64,000 bases of DNA from Rhizobiales bacterium 62-47 (GCA_001899255.1 MKVX01000020.1:243511-307510); one strand, 5' to 3'; shown: positions 44,808 to 55,344, counted from the first letter of the stretch. A program made the numbers and translations. Notes: generated by a model from the sequence alone, not told the origin.

Positions 44808-44884
44808 AACTGACGGCTCCGCCGGTCTGAGCTAGACTGCAAACGCCTGCGGGCGCCACTTCATCAACCCGGCGGTTTTGGCCA

Positions 44885-46690
44885 TTGCTCGATCGAACGC
44901 AGCCTGATCGGAATCAAGACGATGGGTCGATCTCATCGTCGCCAGAATCCGACTCCGCTGCCACCGGTGCCAAGCAAGGGTGGCGGCGGCCGTTCGGCTG
45001 GCTGCAGCGCGCCGGGCAGTTCTTCTTCACGGTCAGCTTCTCCAGCCTGACGCGGCGTATCGTTTCGCTCAACCTCGCCGGCTTGATCGCGCTCGTTGCG
45101 AGTATCCTTTATCTGTCGCAATTTCGCGCCGGACTGATCGATGCGCGCGCGCAGAGCCTGCTGGTGCAGGGTGAAATCATCGCCGGCGCCATCGCGGCAT
45201 CGGCCACCGTCGAAACCAACACCATCACCATCGATCCGGATCGTCTGCTCGATCTCAAGCCGGGCGAGACCTATGGCGCGCCGGACGAATTTTCCGGGCT
45301 CGACTTCCCGATCAATCCCGAACGCGTCGCGCCGGTGCTGCGACGCTTGATCTCGCCGACCAAGACCCGCGCGCGCATCTACGACCGCGACGGCGTGTTG
45401 ATCCTCGACAGCCGCAGCCTGTACGGCCGTGGCGACGTGATGCGCTTCGAGTTGCCGCCGCCGACCACCGAAAAGCCCGGCATCATGGAGCGCACGACCA
45501 TCGCGGTGCGCACCTGGCTCAATCGCGGGGACCTGCCGCTTTATCGCGAACTAGGCCCGGAAAACGGCAACGGCTATCAGGAAGTCGCGCAGTCGCTGAG
45601 CGGCCAGAAATCCAGCATGGTGCGCATCAACGACCGCGGCGAAATCATCGTTTCGGTCGCGGTGCCGGTGCAGCGCTTCCGCGCCATTCACGGCGCATTG
45701 ATGCTTTCGACGCAGGGTGACGATATCGACCAGATGGTGACCGCGGAGCGCCTTGCCATTCTCAAGGTGTTCGGCGTCGCCGCGATCGTCATGATCGTGC
45801 TGTCGCTATTGCTGGCCAGCACCATTGCCGGACCGGTGCGGCGGCTCGCCGATGGCGCCGAGCGCGTGCGGCATCGCGTCAAGACCCGCGTCGAAATTCC
45901 GGACTTCACCAACCGGCGCGATGAGATCGGCCACCTCTCCGGCGCGCTGCGCGACATGACCGAGTCGCTTTACAATCGCATCGAAGCCATTGAGATGTTC
46001 GCGGCTGACGTCGCGCATGAGTTGAAAAACCCCCTCACCTCGCTGCGTTCTGCGGTCGAGACTTTGCCGCTGGCGAGGAACGAAGCCAGCCGCGCGCGGT
46101 TGCTGGAAGTGATCGAGCACGACGTGCGGCGGCTCGACCGGCTGATCTCGGATATCTCCGACGCCAGCCGTCTCGACGCCGAACTGCAGCGGCAGGACGT
46201 CGCGCCCGTCGATATGCGTCGCCTGCTGACGACGCTGACCTCGGTCGCCAACGAAACCCGCCTCGGTCATGACGTCGCGGTGGAAACCCGGTTCGAAGGC
46301 AGCGCGACCGACACCTTCTCGGTGCGCGGTCACGATTCCCGGCTGGGACAGGTGATCTCCAATCTGGTGGTCAACGCGCAGTCGTTTTCCGAGCCCGGCG
46401 GCAAGGTCCGGGTCACCTGTCGCCGAGTCAAAGGTGAAATCGAAGTCGTTGTCGACGACAACGGCCCGGGCATTCGCGAGGATGCGCTCGAACGCATCTT
46501 CGAGCGGTTCTATACCGACCGGCCGCATCAGGGCTTCGGGCAGAATTCGGGACTTGGCCTGTCGATCTCGAAGCAGATCATCGATGCGCATCGCGGCCGC
46601 ATCTGGGCGGAAAATCGCGTGGGTCCCAAGGACGACGATGGCGAGCCGACCGTCGCCGGGGCACGCTTCGTCGTTCGGTTGCCGATATGA
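44885..46690 (+). CDS. chvG: Sensor histidine kinase ChvG
   Basis: A 601-residue kinase. A cytoplasmic N-terminal tail of about 55 residues precedes TM1 (IVSLNLAGLIALVASILYL), then a periplasmic sensor (residues 80-290), TM2 (LKVFGVAAIVMIVLSLLLA), HAMP, DHp with FAADVAHELKNPL and HATPase with NLVVNAQSF, DDNGPGI and GLGLSISK. The start is TTG at 44885 in the longest frame; I see no better ATG close by. Its stop overlaps the HPr kinase start (ATGA), tying the sensor to the PTS genes. Confidence 0.94.
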   Translation: MLDRTQPDRNQDDGSISSSPESDSAATGAKQGWRRPFGWLQRAGQFFFTVSFSSLTRRIVSLNLAGLIALVASILYLSQFRAGLIDARAQSLLVQGEIIAGAIAASATVETNTITIDPDRLLDLKPGETYGAPDEFSGLDFPINPERVAPVLRRLISPTKTRARIYDRDGVLILDSRSLYGRGDVMRFELPPPTTEKPGIMERTTIAVRTWLNRGDLPLYRELGPENGNGYQEVAQSLSGQKSSMVRINDRGEIIVSVAVPVQRFRAIHGALMLSTQGDDIDQMVTAERLAILKVFGVAAIVMIVLSLLLASTIAGPVRRLADGAERVRHRVKTRVEIPDFTNRRDEIGHLSGALRDMTESLYNRIEAIEMFAADVAHELKNPLTSLRSAVETLPLARNEASRARLLEVIEHDVRRLDRLISDISDASRLDAELQRQDVAPVDMRRLLTTLTSVANETRLGHDVAVETRFEGSATDTFSVRGHDSRLGQVISNLVVNAQSFSEPGGKVRVTCRRVKGEIEVVVDDNGPGIREDALERIFERFYTDRPHQGFGQNSGLGLSISKQIIDAHRGRIWAENRVGPKDDDGEPTVAGARFVVRLPI

Positions 46691-47226
46691 CACCTACAAC
46701 CGGCAGCCCTGACGCACCGAGCATTCATGCTTCGGCGGTTTGCGTCGGCAACCTAGCCGTGCTGATCCGCGGCCCCTCCGGGGCGGGCAAGTCCCGGCTT
46801 GTATTCGACCTGATCCTGGCCGGACGTGCCGGCCAAATTCCGCCCACCCTGCTCGTCGGCGATGACCGGGTCTATCTCGAGCGCCGCTGCGGCGATGTGA
46901 TGGTTCGGCCCGTGCCGCGGCTGGCCGGCCTGCTGGAAATACGTGGCCTTGGCATCCGCCGCTGCGACTTTATGCCTGAGGCGGCTGTTGGTCTCGTGGT
47001 CGACCTCGCGGCCGGCGATGCAGCCCGTTTGCCATCGCCGCAAGGCCTGCAAACGACGTTATTAGAGGTCGATTTACCGCGAATTCCGGTTGCAATCGGG
47101 TTCAGCCCCCTACCATTGATTGCTGGATATTTGACGACAACCTCTGGTTACGTAGAGGGAGCGGCCCAAAGCGATTGCCGGAAGCAAATTGGTAACCATA
47201 TAAGCCCCACTATCGCCACCAAATAG
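46687..47226 (+). CDS. hprK: HPr kinase/phosphorylase, short alphaproteobacterial form
   Basis: A 179-residue protein with the P-loop RGPSGAGKSRLVFDL (GPSGAGKS, residues 29-36) and VGDDRVYLE, the catalytic region that phosphorylates HPr on serine. Firmicute HprK is about 310 residues with an extra N-terminal domain; only the C-terminal kinase domain is present here, which is usual in alphaproteobacteria. The final 25 residues (after about 155) look unconserved. It overlaps chvG by 4 bp. Confidence 0.92.
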   Translation: MTPTTGSPDAPSIHASAVCVGNLAVLIRGPSGAGKSRLVFDLILAGRAGQIPPTLLVGDDRVYLERRCGDVMVRPVPRLAGLLEIRGLGIRRCDFMPEAAVGLVVDLAAGDAARLPSPQGLQTTLLEVDLPRIPVAIGFSPLPLIAGYLTTTSGYVEGAAQSDCRKQIGNHISPTIATK

Positions 47227-47356
47227 ACCGTCTCCGGCTCTCCCTGCTCGGTGAAAATGCGGGAAAATCGTAACGTCCCCCCCTTGCGCCGGGACGCCGG
47301 ATGGTCAAAGTGGCCCGTTCGTGCGGTGCACCAAAGGCACCCACGAGGAGTTTTCG

Positions 47357-47758
47357 ATGATTGGTCTGGTACTTGTGACCCATGGGCGCCTTGCCGACGA
47401 GTTCAGGGCGGCGCTCGAACATGTGATGGGTCCGCAAAAACAAATCGAGTCGATCACCATCGGCGCGGAAGATGACGCCGATTTGTGTCGAAGCGACATT
47501 ATCGAAGCCGTGAACCGAGTCGACAGCGGCAATGGCGTCGCTATCCTCACCGATATGTTCGGTGGCACTCCTTCAAATCTCGCTATCTCCTGCATGAGCC
47601 GGCCCAAGGTCGAAGTGCTTGCGGGGATCAACCTCCCGATGCTGGTGAAGCTTGCCAAGGTTCGCGGCGAACTGCCGCTGCCGGAAGCCATCGCCGCCGC
47701 GCAGGAAGCCGGGCGCAAGTACGTCACCATCGCCAGCCGGGTCCTTGCCGGCAAATGA
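47357..47758 (+). CDS. PTS EIIA component, mannose/fructose type
   Basis: A 133-residue EIIA-Man domain protein. The phosphorylatable His9 lies in GLVLVTHGRLADEF; DMFGGTPSNLAIS (residues 67-79) is the family signature. A GAGGAG ribosome-binding site precedes the ATG at 47357. With HPr and HPr kinase but no EIIB, EIIC or EIID in the window, it most likely serves a regulatory rather than a sugar-transport role. Its stop overlaps the ptsH start (ATGA). Confidence 0.93.
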   Translation: MIGLVLVTHGRLADEFRAALEHVMGPQKQIESITIGAEDDADLCRSDIIEAVNRVDSGNGVAILTDMFGGTPSNLAISCMSRPKVEVLAGINLPMLVKLAKVRGELPLPEAIAAAQEAGRKYVTIASRVLAGK

Positions 47759-48099
47759 GCGCAGCGCCCGACAATTCATCAAGTGCGGGCGATCATATCG
47801 CCGAAGGTGCCGCGTCATCACCAGCTGGCGCGACCACGCGGGAACTGCTGATTACCAACAAGCGTGGCCTACATGCCCGCGCCTCGGCCAAGTTCGTGCA
47901 GCTCGTCGAGCGCTTCAATGCCAATGTGTCCGTTACCCGCAATGGCGAGACGGTTGGCGGCACCTCGATCATGGGCCTGATGATGCTGTCCGCCGGCCCG
48001 GGCACCAGCATCGTGGTTTCGGCCACCGGCGCCGAAGCCGCCGAAGCGGTCACCGCCATCGCCGAACTGGTCGGCAGCAAATTCGGCGAAGGCGACTAG
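47755..48099 (+). CDS. ptsH: Phosphocarrier protein HPr
   Basis: A 114-residue HPr with a 28-residue N-terminal extension rich in Ser, Ala and Gly. The active His is residue 40 (NKRGLHARASAKF, equivalent to His15). The regulatory serine is Ser71 (TSIMGLMML, equivalent to Ser46), so both EI-type and HprK-type phosphorylation sites are kept. It is translationally coupled to the EIIA gene. It ends 8 bp from the convergent GT39 gene with no hairpin between. Confidence 0.95.
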   Translation: MSAAPDNSSSAGDHIAEGAASSPAGATTRELLITNKRGLHARASAKFVQLVERFNANVSVTRNGETVGGTSIMGLMMLSAGPGTSIVVSATGAEAAEAVTAIAELVGSKFGEGD

Positions 48100-48107
48100 A
48101 ATACGCG

Positions 48108-49658
48108 CTAGCGCGGTGGCACCGCGATGAGCAGATAGCTTTCCGCTTGCCCCGCGATCCCCAAATAGCTCCGCGCTAGAACAACCTCGCTGCTCTTGCT
48201 GGCAGGATTTGCGGCCGCGCGCATCCTGATTTGCGCGACGCAGCCTTGATCCGAGATCGGGCAAATCCAAACGATCCCCTCGCGCGCGATCCGCGCGGCA
48301 TCGGTCCACGGCGTCACGTTGGGCATCAATACGTCATAGGTCGACGGCGCCTCGGCAGCATAGAAAGCGACGCCGTTGATGATGTGGTTCTCGCCGCCGA
48401 CAAGTCGGAGCGGCGCTGGACTTGCAGCGTGCCACGCCTGCTCCACCGCCTGCGCCAGCAACCGGTAGTGCGCCATATAGTTCTGCGATCCCTGCCGGTG
48501 AATGACAAACGCCGCAACCGGCGCAGCGAGCAGAGCCAGAAGGGGAAACCCTATCGCGATCGCCACAACACGGCGCGCTGCCAGTCTCGGAACAACCACC
48601 AGCGGCGACGACAGCAGCACGACAGGCAGCAGCGTCATGCTGCCCATCGCCCACAGCGACACCGCCTGCGACCGCGCGACGATCGCCGCCATGACCGGCA
48701 GCACAATGGGCAGGACAAAGATCAGCAACGCCAGCCGCCGATCCGCTTCGCGTGGCACCAGCGTGTCCTTGATAACAGCCAGGCTCGGCTTCGCCGCGAA
48801 TGCAACGATGAGGATCGGCAGAATGACATAGGCGATAGCGCCGGTGACATACTCCGGCGCCGATGTGAGCGCTTCGACCAGCGTGCGGCGGTGCGATTCC
48901 AGCGCGTAGCCGAATGTCTCGAAGCCCGTCGATGCGACCCATGCGAGGTGCGGCGCAAGCGCCAGCATACCGGCGACAACGCTCACCCACGGTGCGGGCG
49001 AGCGAAAATATGCGGCGCGGCGCGAATCCGCGAGCGCCGCCAAGCCAAAGCCTGCCAGCAGGAAGATGCCCCAGTACTTGCCGAGCATCACCGCCGCGGC
49101 CGCAACGCCCGCCAGTGCCGCCCAGCCGATCCGCCGCGTCTGGAACGACACCACGAACGCCCAGGTTGCGAAAGCCCACAGCGGAATCATCACGCTGTTG
49201 GCATTGTATTTCAGAGCCTGAAAATTGAAGAACGGCACCAGCGTCAGCAGCGTCAGCCCTACCGCGAGTTTGTCGTCCGACAGATACCGCAGCATCAGCC
49301 GCCATGCGAACCACAGGGCGACTCCCACCGATGTCATCGACAGCAGATAGAAAGCCCAGTCCCGATGCGGGAACAGAGCGAACCACGCGCCAGCGAGCCA
49401 TCCTGAAAACGGCGGGTGTTTCGGCGTGCCTAAAAGGGCCTCACGCGACCAGACCACGGCCTCCGCCATGTCGAAGTGGACATCCTGGCTGCCCTTGGCG
49501 ATCACCGCGTAAACCGTCCACAGCAGCACATATGCCACCAGCAGGATCGGAACCACGCGCTCGCGCCGGCAAGGGTCGGCAATCGCCGCGATCAGGCGAT
49601 CCAGTCGATCCGCTGTCTCACCACGCGCAAGCCAGCCGGTTTTCTCGCGCGATGACAT
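48108..49658 (-). CDS. GT39-type (PMT/ArnT-like) membrane glycosyltransferase
   Basis: A 516-residue protein with about 11 TM segments. The first luminal loop carries the acidic motif ([20 protein letters not shown]) followed by [11 protein letters not shown], typical of dolichyl/undecaprenyl-phosphate sugar transferases. A soluble C-terminal domain of about 130 residues follows. Donor and acceptor are not readable; lipid A or surface glycan modification is plausible. No arn genes are nearby. Convergent with ptsH. Confidence 0.85.
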   Translation of the reverse strand: MSSREKTGWLARGETADRLDRLIAAIADPCRRERVVPILLVAYVLLWTVYAVIAKGSQDVHFDMAEAVVWSREALLGTPKHPPFSGWLAGAWFALFPHRDWAFYLLSMTSVGVALWFAWRLMLRYLSDDKLAVGLTLLTLVPFFNFQALKYNANSVMIPLWAFATWAFVVSFQTRRIGWAALAGVAAAAVMLGKYWGIFLLAGFGLAALADSRRAAYFRSPAPWVSVVAGMLALAPHLAWVASTGFETFGYALESHRRTLVEALTSAPEYVTGAIAYVILPILIVAFAAKPSLAVIKDTLVPREADRRLALLIFVLPIVLPVMAAIVARSQAVSLWAMGSMTLLPVVLLSSPLVVVPRLAARRVVAIAIGFPLLALLAAPVAAFVIHRQGSQNYMAHYRLLAQAVEQAWHAASPAPLRLVGGENHIINGVAFYAAEAPSTYDVLMPNVTPWTDAARIAREGIVWICPISDQGCVAQIRMRAAANPASKSSEVVLARSYLGIAGQAESYLLIAVPPR

Positions 49659-49796
49659 CGGCGCCGGAATCCCCTCACAATTCCCGGTTGGATAGACCGG
49701 AACGGCAAAGATGGGTCAAGGCTCAAGCTGCCGCAACCGACGCCGATCCCGTGCAGTCTGCTTGCCCGCTCATGGCGCCAATGCTATCCCCCGCCG

Positions 49797-51602
49797 ATGA
49801 CAACAACCGCCATTGCCAACATCCGTAATTTCTCCATCGTCGCCCACATCGACCATGGCAAATCGACGCTGGCCGACCGCTTGATCCAGACCACGGGCGG
49901 GCTGCAGGACCGCGAGATGAAGGAACAGGTGCTCGATTCGATGGATATCGAGCGCGAGCGCGGCATCACCATCAAGGCGCAGACTGTCCGCCTCAACTAC
50001 CGGGCCAAGGACGGCAAGGATTACATCTTCAACCTGATGGACACCCCCGGCCACGTCGACTTCGCCTACGAAGTTTCACGCTCGCTGGCGGCCTGCGAAG
50101 GCGCCCTCCTCGTGGTCGACGCCTCGCAAGGCGTCGAGGCGCAAACGCTGGCCAACGTCTATCAGGCCATCGATAACAACCTCGAGATCGTGCCGGTGCT
50201 CAACAAGGTGGATCTGCCCGCCGCCGAGCCCGAACAGGTCAAGCAGCAAATCGAGGATGTCATCGGCATCGACGCGTCCGACGCCATCATGGTGTCCGCC
50301 AAGACCGGCCTCGGCATTCCCGACGTGCTGGAGGCCGTCGTAACCCGGCTGCCGCCGCCGCAGGGCGACCGCGACGCAACGCTGAAAGCGTTGCTGGTGG
50401 ACAGCTGGTACGACGTCTATCTCGGCGTGGTGGTGCTGGTGCGCGTCGTCGATGGCGTGATGAAGAAGGGCCAGCGCATCCGCATGATGGGCACCAACGC
50501 CGCTTACGATGTCGAGCGCGTCGGCTTCTTCACGCCGAAGATGGTCAATGTCGACGAGCTCGGCCCCGGTGAGGTCGGCTTCATCACCGCCGCGATCAAG
50601 GAAGTCGCGGACACCCGCGTCGGCGATACCATCACCGACGACAGGCATCCTGTGGCGGACATGCTGCCGGGCTTCAAGCCGGCGATCCCGGTGGTGTTCT
50701 GCGGCCTGTTCCCGGTCGATGCCGACGACTTCGAGACGCTTCGCGCGGCGATGGGCAAGCTGCGCCTCAACGATGCCAGCTTCTCGTTCGAGATGGAAAC
50801 CTCCGCAGCGCTGGGCTTCGGCTTCCGTTGCGGTTTCCTCGGCCTGCTGCATCTCGAGATCATTCAGGAGCGCCTGAGCCGCGAATTCGATCTCAACCTG
50901 ATCGCGACCGCGCCGAGCGTGATCTACAAGATGCACCTGACAGACGGCCAGGAGATCGAGATTCACAATCCGATCGACATGCCGGACGTGGTGAAGATCG
51001 CCGAGATCGAGGAGCCATGGATTGAAGCCACCATCCTGACGCCGGACGAATATCTCGGCAGCGTGCTGAAGCTGTGCCAGGAGCGCCGCGGTTCGCAGAA
51101 GGAACTGACCTACGTTGGGACCCGCGCCATGGTCAAATACGACCTGCCGCTCAACGAGGTGGTGTTCGATTTCTACGACCGGCTGAAATCGGTCTCCAAG
51201 GGCTACGCGTCGTTCGACTATCATCTGACCGACTACAAGGTCGCGGACCTGGTGAAAATGCAGATCCTCGTCAACAACGAGCCGGTCGATGCGCTGTCGA
51301 TGCTCGTGCATCGCAGCCGCGCCGAAGGCCGCGGCCGCGCCATGGTCGAGAAGATGAAGGAGTTGATCCCGCCGCACATGTTCCAGATCCCGATTCAGGC
51401 GGCGATCGGCGGCAAGGTGATCGCGCGCGAAACGGTGCGCGCGCTACGCAAGGACGTCACCGCGAAGTGTTACGGCGGCGACATCACGCGCAAACGCAAA
51501 CTTCTGGAGAAGCAGAAGGAAGGCAAGAAGAAGATGCGGCAGTTCGGCAAGGTCGACATTCCGCAGGAAGCCTTCATTGCCGCGTTGAAGGTCGATAGCT
51601 GA
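49797..51602 (+). CDS. lepA: Translation elongation factor 4 (LepA)
   Basis: A 601-residue translational GTPase, the usual length. G1 [16 protein letters not shown]2 [15 protein letters not shown]3 DTPGHVDF and G4 NKVDLP are visible. Domain II, domains III and V, and the LepA-specific C-terminal domain ([18 protein letters not shown] region, [20 protein letters not shown]) follow. It remodels stalled or mistranslocated ribosomes. It stands alone; the usual lepB partner is not adjacent. Confidence 0.97.
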   Translation: MTTTAIANIRNFSIVAHIDHGKSTLADRLIQTTGGLQDREMKEQVLDSMDIERERGITIKAQTVRLNYRAKDGKDYIFNLMDTPGHVDFAYEVSRSLAACEGALLVVDASQGVEAQTLANVYQAIDNNLEIVPVLNKVDLPAAEPEQVKQQIEDVIGIDASDAIMVSAKTGLGIPDVLEAVVTRLPPPQGDRDATLKALLVDSWYDVYLGVVVLVRVVDGVMKKGQRIRMMGTNAAYDVERVGFFTPKMVNVDELGPGEVGFITAAIKEVADTRVGDTITDDRHPVADMLPGFKPAIPVVFCGLFPVDADDFETLRAAMGKLRLNDASFSFEMETSAALGFGFRCGFLGLLHLEIIQERLSREFDLNLIATAPSVIYKMHLTDGQEIEIHNPIDMPDVVKIAEIEEPWIEATILTPDEYLGSVLKLCQERRGSQKELTYVGTRAMVKYDLPLNEVVFDFYDRLKSVSKGYASFDYHLTDYKVADLVKMQILVNNEPVDALSMLVHRSRAEGRGRAMVEKMKELIPPHMFQIPIQAAIGGKVIARETVRALRKDVTAKCYGGDITRKRKLLEKQKEGKKKMRQFGKVDIPQEAFIAALKVDS

Positions 51603-51773
51603 GGCGCACGACAGCGGACCGCGATACCGGCAATATCAGGCACAACGTCGCTTATATCCTTCCTGGCGGAATTCCTGCGGCTAATAACCGCTAAGCGACG
51701 ACCCTTGCCTCCATGCCGGAGGCAATCCATGCTGGCGATGCACGACCAACAAACAAAAAGCCGGAGGAAGCGC

Positions 51774-52988
51774 ATGCCATTCTCGCACCGCATGTTTGCG
51801 GCGACGACGTTTGCTGTTGCATTGACGTTAGGCGGGGCCGCGTTGGCCCAGTCCGCAGATGCACCCTTGAAGATCGGCATCATGTCGGACTTCTCGTCGG
51901 TCTATTCCGATATCGGCGGCGCCGGCAACGTCGAGGGCACCAAGATGGCCATCGAGGAATTCGGTGGCACGATGTTCGGCAAACCGATCGAAATCGTCAC
52001 CGCGGATCCGCAGAACAAGGCCGATGCCGCCGCAACCATTGCGCGCAAATGGTACGAGGCCGACAACGTCGACATGATCATCGACCTGCCGACCTCGGCA
52101 ACCGCCCTCGCGGCGATGGAAATGTCGAAGCGCTTCGAGAAGATCATGATCGTGACGGACGCCGCCAGTTCCGACATCACCGGCAAGTCGTGTTCGCCCT
52201 ACACCGCGCACTGGACCTACGATACCTACGGTAACGCGCATACCGTGGGCAGCGCCATCGTCAAGCAAGGCGGCGATAGCTGGTTCTTCATCACCGCCGA
52301 TTATCTGTTCGGTCATTCCATCGAGCGCGACACCGGCGATGTCGTGAAAGCCGCCGGCGGCAAGATTCTCGGCAGTGCGCGGCATCCGCTCAACACCGCC
52401 GACTTTTCCTCGTTCCTGCTGCAGGCTCAATCGTCCAAGGCCAAGATCGTCGGTCTCGCCAACGGTGGCGGCGACACCATCAACACCATCAAGCAGGCCG
52501 CCGAATTCGGCATCGTCTCCGGGGGGCAGAACCTTGCCGGCATCGTGATGTTCATTTCCGACATTCACAGTCTCGGCCTCAAGCTGGCGCAAGGATTGAT
52601 CATCACCGAAGCGTACTACTGGGACCTCAACGATCGCACCCGCGCCTTCGGCAAGAAATTCTTCGAGCGCATGAAGCGGATGCCGACCATGAACCAGGCA
52701 GCGACCTACAGCGCCACGCTGCATTATCTCAAGGCCGTGAAGGCGGCCGGCACGCGGGACACCAAAGCCGTGTTGGCCAAGATGCGCGAGACTCCGGTGC
52801 GCGATGCTTTCACCGACAACGGCGTGTTGCGCGAGGACGGCCGCATGGTGCACAGCATGTTCCTGCTCGAAGTGAAGAAGCCGGAAGAATCGAAATATCC
52901 GTGGGACTATTACAAGGTGCTCGCCGAAGTGCCGGGCGATCAGGTGTTTCGCCCGATGAAGGACGGCGGCTGCCCGCTCATCAAGTAG
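51774..52988 (+). CDS. ABC transporter substrate-binding protein, branched-chain amino acid (type I) fold
   Basis: A 404-residue periplasmic binding protein. The ATG at 51774 has a perfect GGAGGAAG ribosome-binding site and gives a signal peptide (residues 1-25, cleavage after LGGAALAQS). The mature part begins LKIGIMSDFSSVYSDIGGAG, the LivK-type N-lobe. No permease or ATPase gene is adjacent, so it is an orphan receptor or shares a remote transporter. A terminator follows. Confidence 0.9.
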   Translation: MPFSHRMFAATTFAVALTLGGAALAQSADAPLKIGIMSDFSSVYSDIGGAGNVEGTKMAIEEFGGTMFGKPIEIVTADPQNKADAAATIARKWYEADNVDMIIDLPTSATALAAMEMSKRFEKIMIVTDAASSDITGKSCSPYTAHWTYDTYGNAHTVGSAIVKQGGDSWFFITADYLFGHSIERDTGDVVKAAGGKILGSARHPLNTADFSSFLLQAQSSKAKIVGLANGGGDTINTIKQAAEFGIVSGGQNLAGIVMFISDIHSLGLKLAQGLIITEAYYWDLNDRTRAFGKKFFERMKRMPTMNQAATYSATLHYLKAVKAAGTRDTKAVLAKMRETPVRDAFTDNGVLREDGRMVHSMFLLEVKKPEESKYPWDYYKVLAEVPGDQVFRPMKDGGCPLIK

Positions 52989-53007
52989 CGCCAGTCGCAA
53001 CATGACG

Positions 53008-53035
53008 ATCGCGCGCGGCTAAACCTGCGCGCGAT
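53008..53035 (+). terminator. Hairpin after the substrate-binding protein gene
   Basis: ATCGCGCGC (53008-53016) and GCGCGCGAT (53027-53035) make a perfect 9-bp stem with a 10-nt loop, 20 bp past the stop. Only two Ts follow directly, so strength is uncertain. Confidence 0.6.
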
Positions 53036-53194
53036 TTGTCAGCGGTCAGGCGCACGACATGATTTTGTTCGCCACCTCGATCGATCCACGATTGTCCGCT
53101 ACGCGTGGACATGCCTCGATCACAGCTTGACTCCGGTTCCCTCCCCGTCGAGGCTGTTGTGGTCGGAACGACATTCAGCCTTGGGAGGACGAGC

Positions 53195-53377
53195 ATGGCC
53201 TACAAGTTCGAAGTCTATAAGGACAAAGCCGGCGAATTCCGTTTCCGTTTCAAAGCGTCGAACGGCGAGAACATGTTCGGCTCAGAGGGCTACACGCAGA
53301 AAGCCTCGGCACTCAGCGCCATCGAATCAATCAGGAAACACGCCGCGGGTGCCGAGATCGACGATCAGGCCAAATAG
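53195..53377 (+). CDS. YegP/DUF1508 family small protein
   Basis: A 60-residue protein with a single DUF1508 unit: KFEVYKDKAGEFRFRFKASN, then EGYTQKASALSAIESI. E. coli YegP has two tandem copies; this one has a single copy. Function is unknown. GGGAGGACGAGC precedes the ATG at 53195; the upstream open frame has no coding character. Confidence 0.88.
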   Translation: MAYKFEVYKDKAGEFRFRFKASNGENMFGSEGYTQKASALSAIESIRKHAAGAEIDDQAK

Positions 53378-53434
53378 CCTCGATATGTCCCAGAGTTAAC
53401 TCTCGACATCGCAAGCCGGCTGGGCTTGGGCATC

Positions 53435-53932
53435 ATGACACCCAGGATCACGACACGTCGTCGGCCACCCCGCATCGCCGCGCCGCAGGATGGATCGGCC
53501 AGAGCGTCGCCGCGCTTTGCCGATCCCGCCGTCGCCGCGGTCTTCGACTCCTATCCACCTGCGCTACGCAAGCGATTGTTGGCGCTGCGACGCTTGATAT
53601 TCGACACGGCGAAAGCCACGGGCAGCGTCGGTGAGTTGCAAGAAAGTCTGAAGTGGGGCCAGCCAAGTTATCTCACTCTCATTTCCAAAAGCGGCAGCAC
53701 CATCCGGATCGATCGCGTCAAATCCAGCAACGATCGATACGCGATCTACTTTCATTGCCAGACGGATCTCGTCGAAACATTTCGCGAGCTATATCCGAAT
53801 GACTTTCAGTTCGAGGGCAACCGCAGCATCGTGCTTGAGCGAGACCGCGCGCTTCCGCAGCTACCGCTGCGGCACTGTATCGCACTGGCGTTGACCTATC
53901 ATCAGCGCAAACGACAGGCTCCGGCAGGGTGA
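53435..53932 (+). CDS. DUF1801 (YdhG-like) protein
   Basis: A 165-residue protein with a basic, Arg/Pro-rich N-terminus and the DUF1801 core: FDSYPPALRKRLLALRRLIF, LQESLKWGQPSYL and RYAIYFHCQTDLV. The fold resembles the frataxin-like YdhG family; function is unknown. I chose the ATG at 53435, three codons inside a TTG-started frame, because no good ribosome-binding site favours the earlier start. Confidence 0.82.
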   Translation: MTPRITTRRRPPRIAAPQDGSARASPRFADPAVAAVFDSYPPALRKRLLALRRLIFDTAKATGSVGELQESLKWGQPSYLTLISKSGSTIRIDRVKSSNDRYAIYFHCQTDLVETFRELYPNDFQFEGNRSIVLERDRALPQLPLRHCIALALTYHQRKRQAPAG

Positions 53933-54015
53933 CCGGTGCGCGGCGGTTGCTCGCTGATCTTTTGATCTTGCATGGAAGAGACTGGATGCTGAATTCTTGC
54001 CTTGGCTGAGCTAAG

Positions 54016-54963
54016 ATGAATCCGATGATCGCGCGCCGCCTGATTCTCACCGTGCTTCCATTGGCCGCCGTAACACTCGCGGCGACGGTCGCGTTGGCTC
54101 AGGACAAAGGTACGCTTGATCCCAAGCCGTTACCGCCGCTCGCCAATCCAAACGATCCGCACCTTCCGGCCAAACAGTTGTTCGGCCGCAAGACCAAGCC
54201 TTCCGAGCAGAAGCCGCAAGCGGTCGGGTTCTATGCCAAAGGCTGCCTGGCCGGCGGCGAGGCGCTACCGATCAACGGACCGTCCTGGCAGGTGATGCGG
54301 CTGTCGCGCAATCGCAATTGGGGCCATCCCGATATCGTCGCGCTGGTCGAGCGGTTGTCAAGCAAGGTGAGAAAAGCGGCCAACTGGCCCGGCCTGCTGA
54401 TTGGCGACATGGCGCAACCACGCGGCGGCCCGATGATCACCGGGCACGCAAGCCATCAGGTTGGGTTGGACGCCGATATCTGGCTGACACCGATGCCGAG
54501 CCGCACGCTGTCACGCAACGAGCGTGAAGAGATGTCGGCGGTCAATATGGTGCGCGCCGACAAGCTCGACGTCGATACCGCGGTCTGGACACCGCACCAT
54601 CTCGAAGTGATCCGCGCCGCCGCGCAAGAACCGCGGGTCGAACGCATCTTCGTCAATGCCGCGATCAAGAAAGCGCTCTGCCGCGAGGCCAAGGGCAATC
54701 GCGAGTGGCTGTCGAAGGTTCGGCCGATGTACGGCCACAACTATCACTTCCATGTTCGCATCACTTGTCCAGCAGGCAGCAACGACTGCAAACCACAAGA
54801 ACCACCGTCCGACGATGAAGGCTGCAGCACGAGCGATCTGGCCTACTGGTTCAGCGATGCGGTGCTACATCCGAAACCGCCGCCCAAGCCGCCAAAGCCA
54901 CCGCATCAGATCACGCTGGCCGAACTGCCGGGCGCCTGCCGTCAGGTGCTGACAGCGCCGTAG
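54016..54963 (+). CDS. mepA: Penicillin-insensitive murein endopeptidase MepA
   Basis: A 315-residue periplasmic LAS metallopeptidase that cuts D-Ala-mDAP crosslinks in peptidoglycan. A signal peptide (about residues 1-28) is followed by the zinc/catalytic motifs HASHQVGLDADIW and YGHNYHFHVRI. It ends with a Pro/Lys-rich tail (LHPKPPPKPPKPPHQ) and two Cys-containing segments, probably disulphide-bonded. It stands alone between a DUF1801 gene and the molybdate genes. Confidence 0.95.
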   Translation: MNPMIARRLILTVLPLAAVTLAATVALAQDKGTLDPKPLPPLANPNDPHLPAKQLFGRKTKPSEQKPQAVGFYAKGCLAGGEALPINGPSWQVMRLSRNRNWGHPDIVALVERLSSKVRKAANWPGLLIGDMAQPRGGPMITGHASHQVGLDADIWLTPMPSRTLSRNEREEMSAVNMVRADKLDVDTAVWTPHHLEVIRAAAQEPRVERIFVNAAIKKALCREAKGNREWLSKVRPMYGHNYHFHVRITCPAGSNDCKPQEPPSDDEGCSTSDLAYWFSDAVLHPKPPPKPPKPPHQITLAELPGACRQVLTAP

Positions 54964-55134
54964 TCTGCCCGCAGAGCCTTTCTATTCTAGCTTCCGCTCT
55001 GTACTGAACTGAGTTACTGTGCCGCATCGTTACGCCGCAAGCGAACGGTCTCCCTCAGGGATGGCGATCCTAACAGCTCAGCACCGGTGGACGCGACCCA
55101 ATCCGCGCCACCTTGATCTTGTGAGGATCGACAC

Positions 55135-55344
55135 ATGCGCATCAGTGCGCGCAATCAAATCAAAGGTACCGTCGTCGAAGTCACCAAGGGCGCGACCACG
55201 TCGCATGTCCGCGTCGACATCGGCAACGGCCAGATCGTGACTTCATCGATCACCAATGAAGCGGTTGCCGATCTGGGGATCAAGGCCAAGGGCGATGTTA
55301 CCGTCGTCATCAAGGCATCGGATGTCATGATCGCCGTGGATTGA
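55135..55344 (+). CDS. mop: Molbindin (single TOBE/MOP-domain protein)
   Basis: A 69-residue protein consisting of one MOP domain: MRISARNQIKGTVVEVTKGA, then VRVDIGNGQIVTSSITNEAV and KGDVTVVIKASDVMIAVD. Such proteins bind molybdate or tungstate as oligomers and buffer the oxyanion in the cytoplasm. It lies upstream of modABC, whose ModC lacks its own MOP domain. The stop overlaps the next start (TGATG). Confidence 0.95.
   Translation: MRISARNQIKGTVVEVTKGATTSHVRVDIGNGQIVTSSITNEAVADLGIKAKGDVTVVIKASDVMIAVD

Noticed and set aside
53393..53402. GAGTTAACTC palindrome after the YegP-like gene
   Set aside because: Ten bases of perfect symmetry are expected by chance at this scale, and no promoter feature is linked to it.
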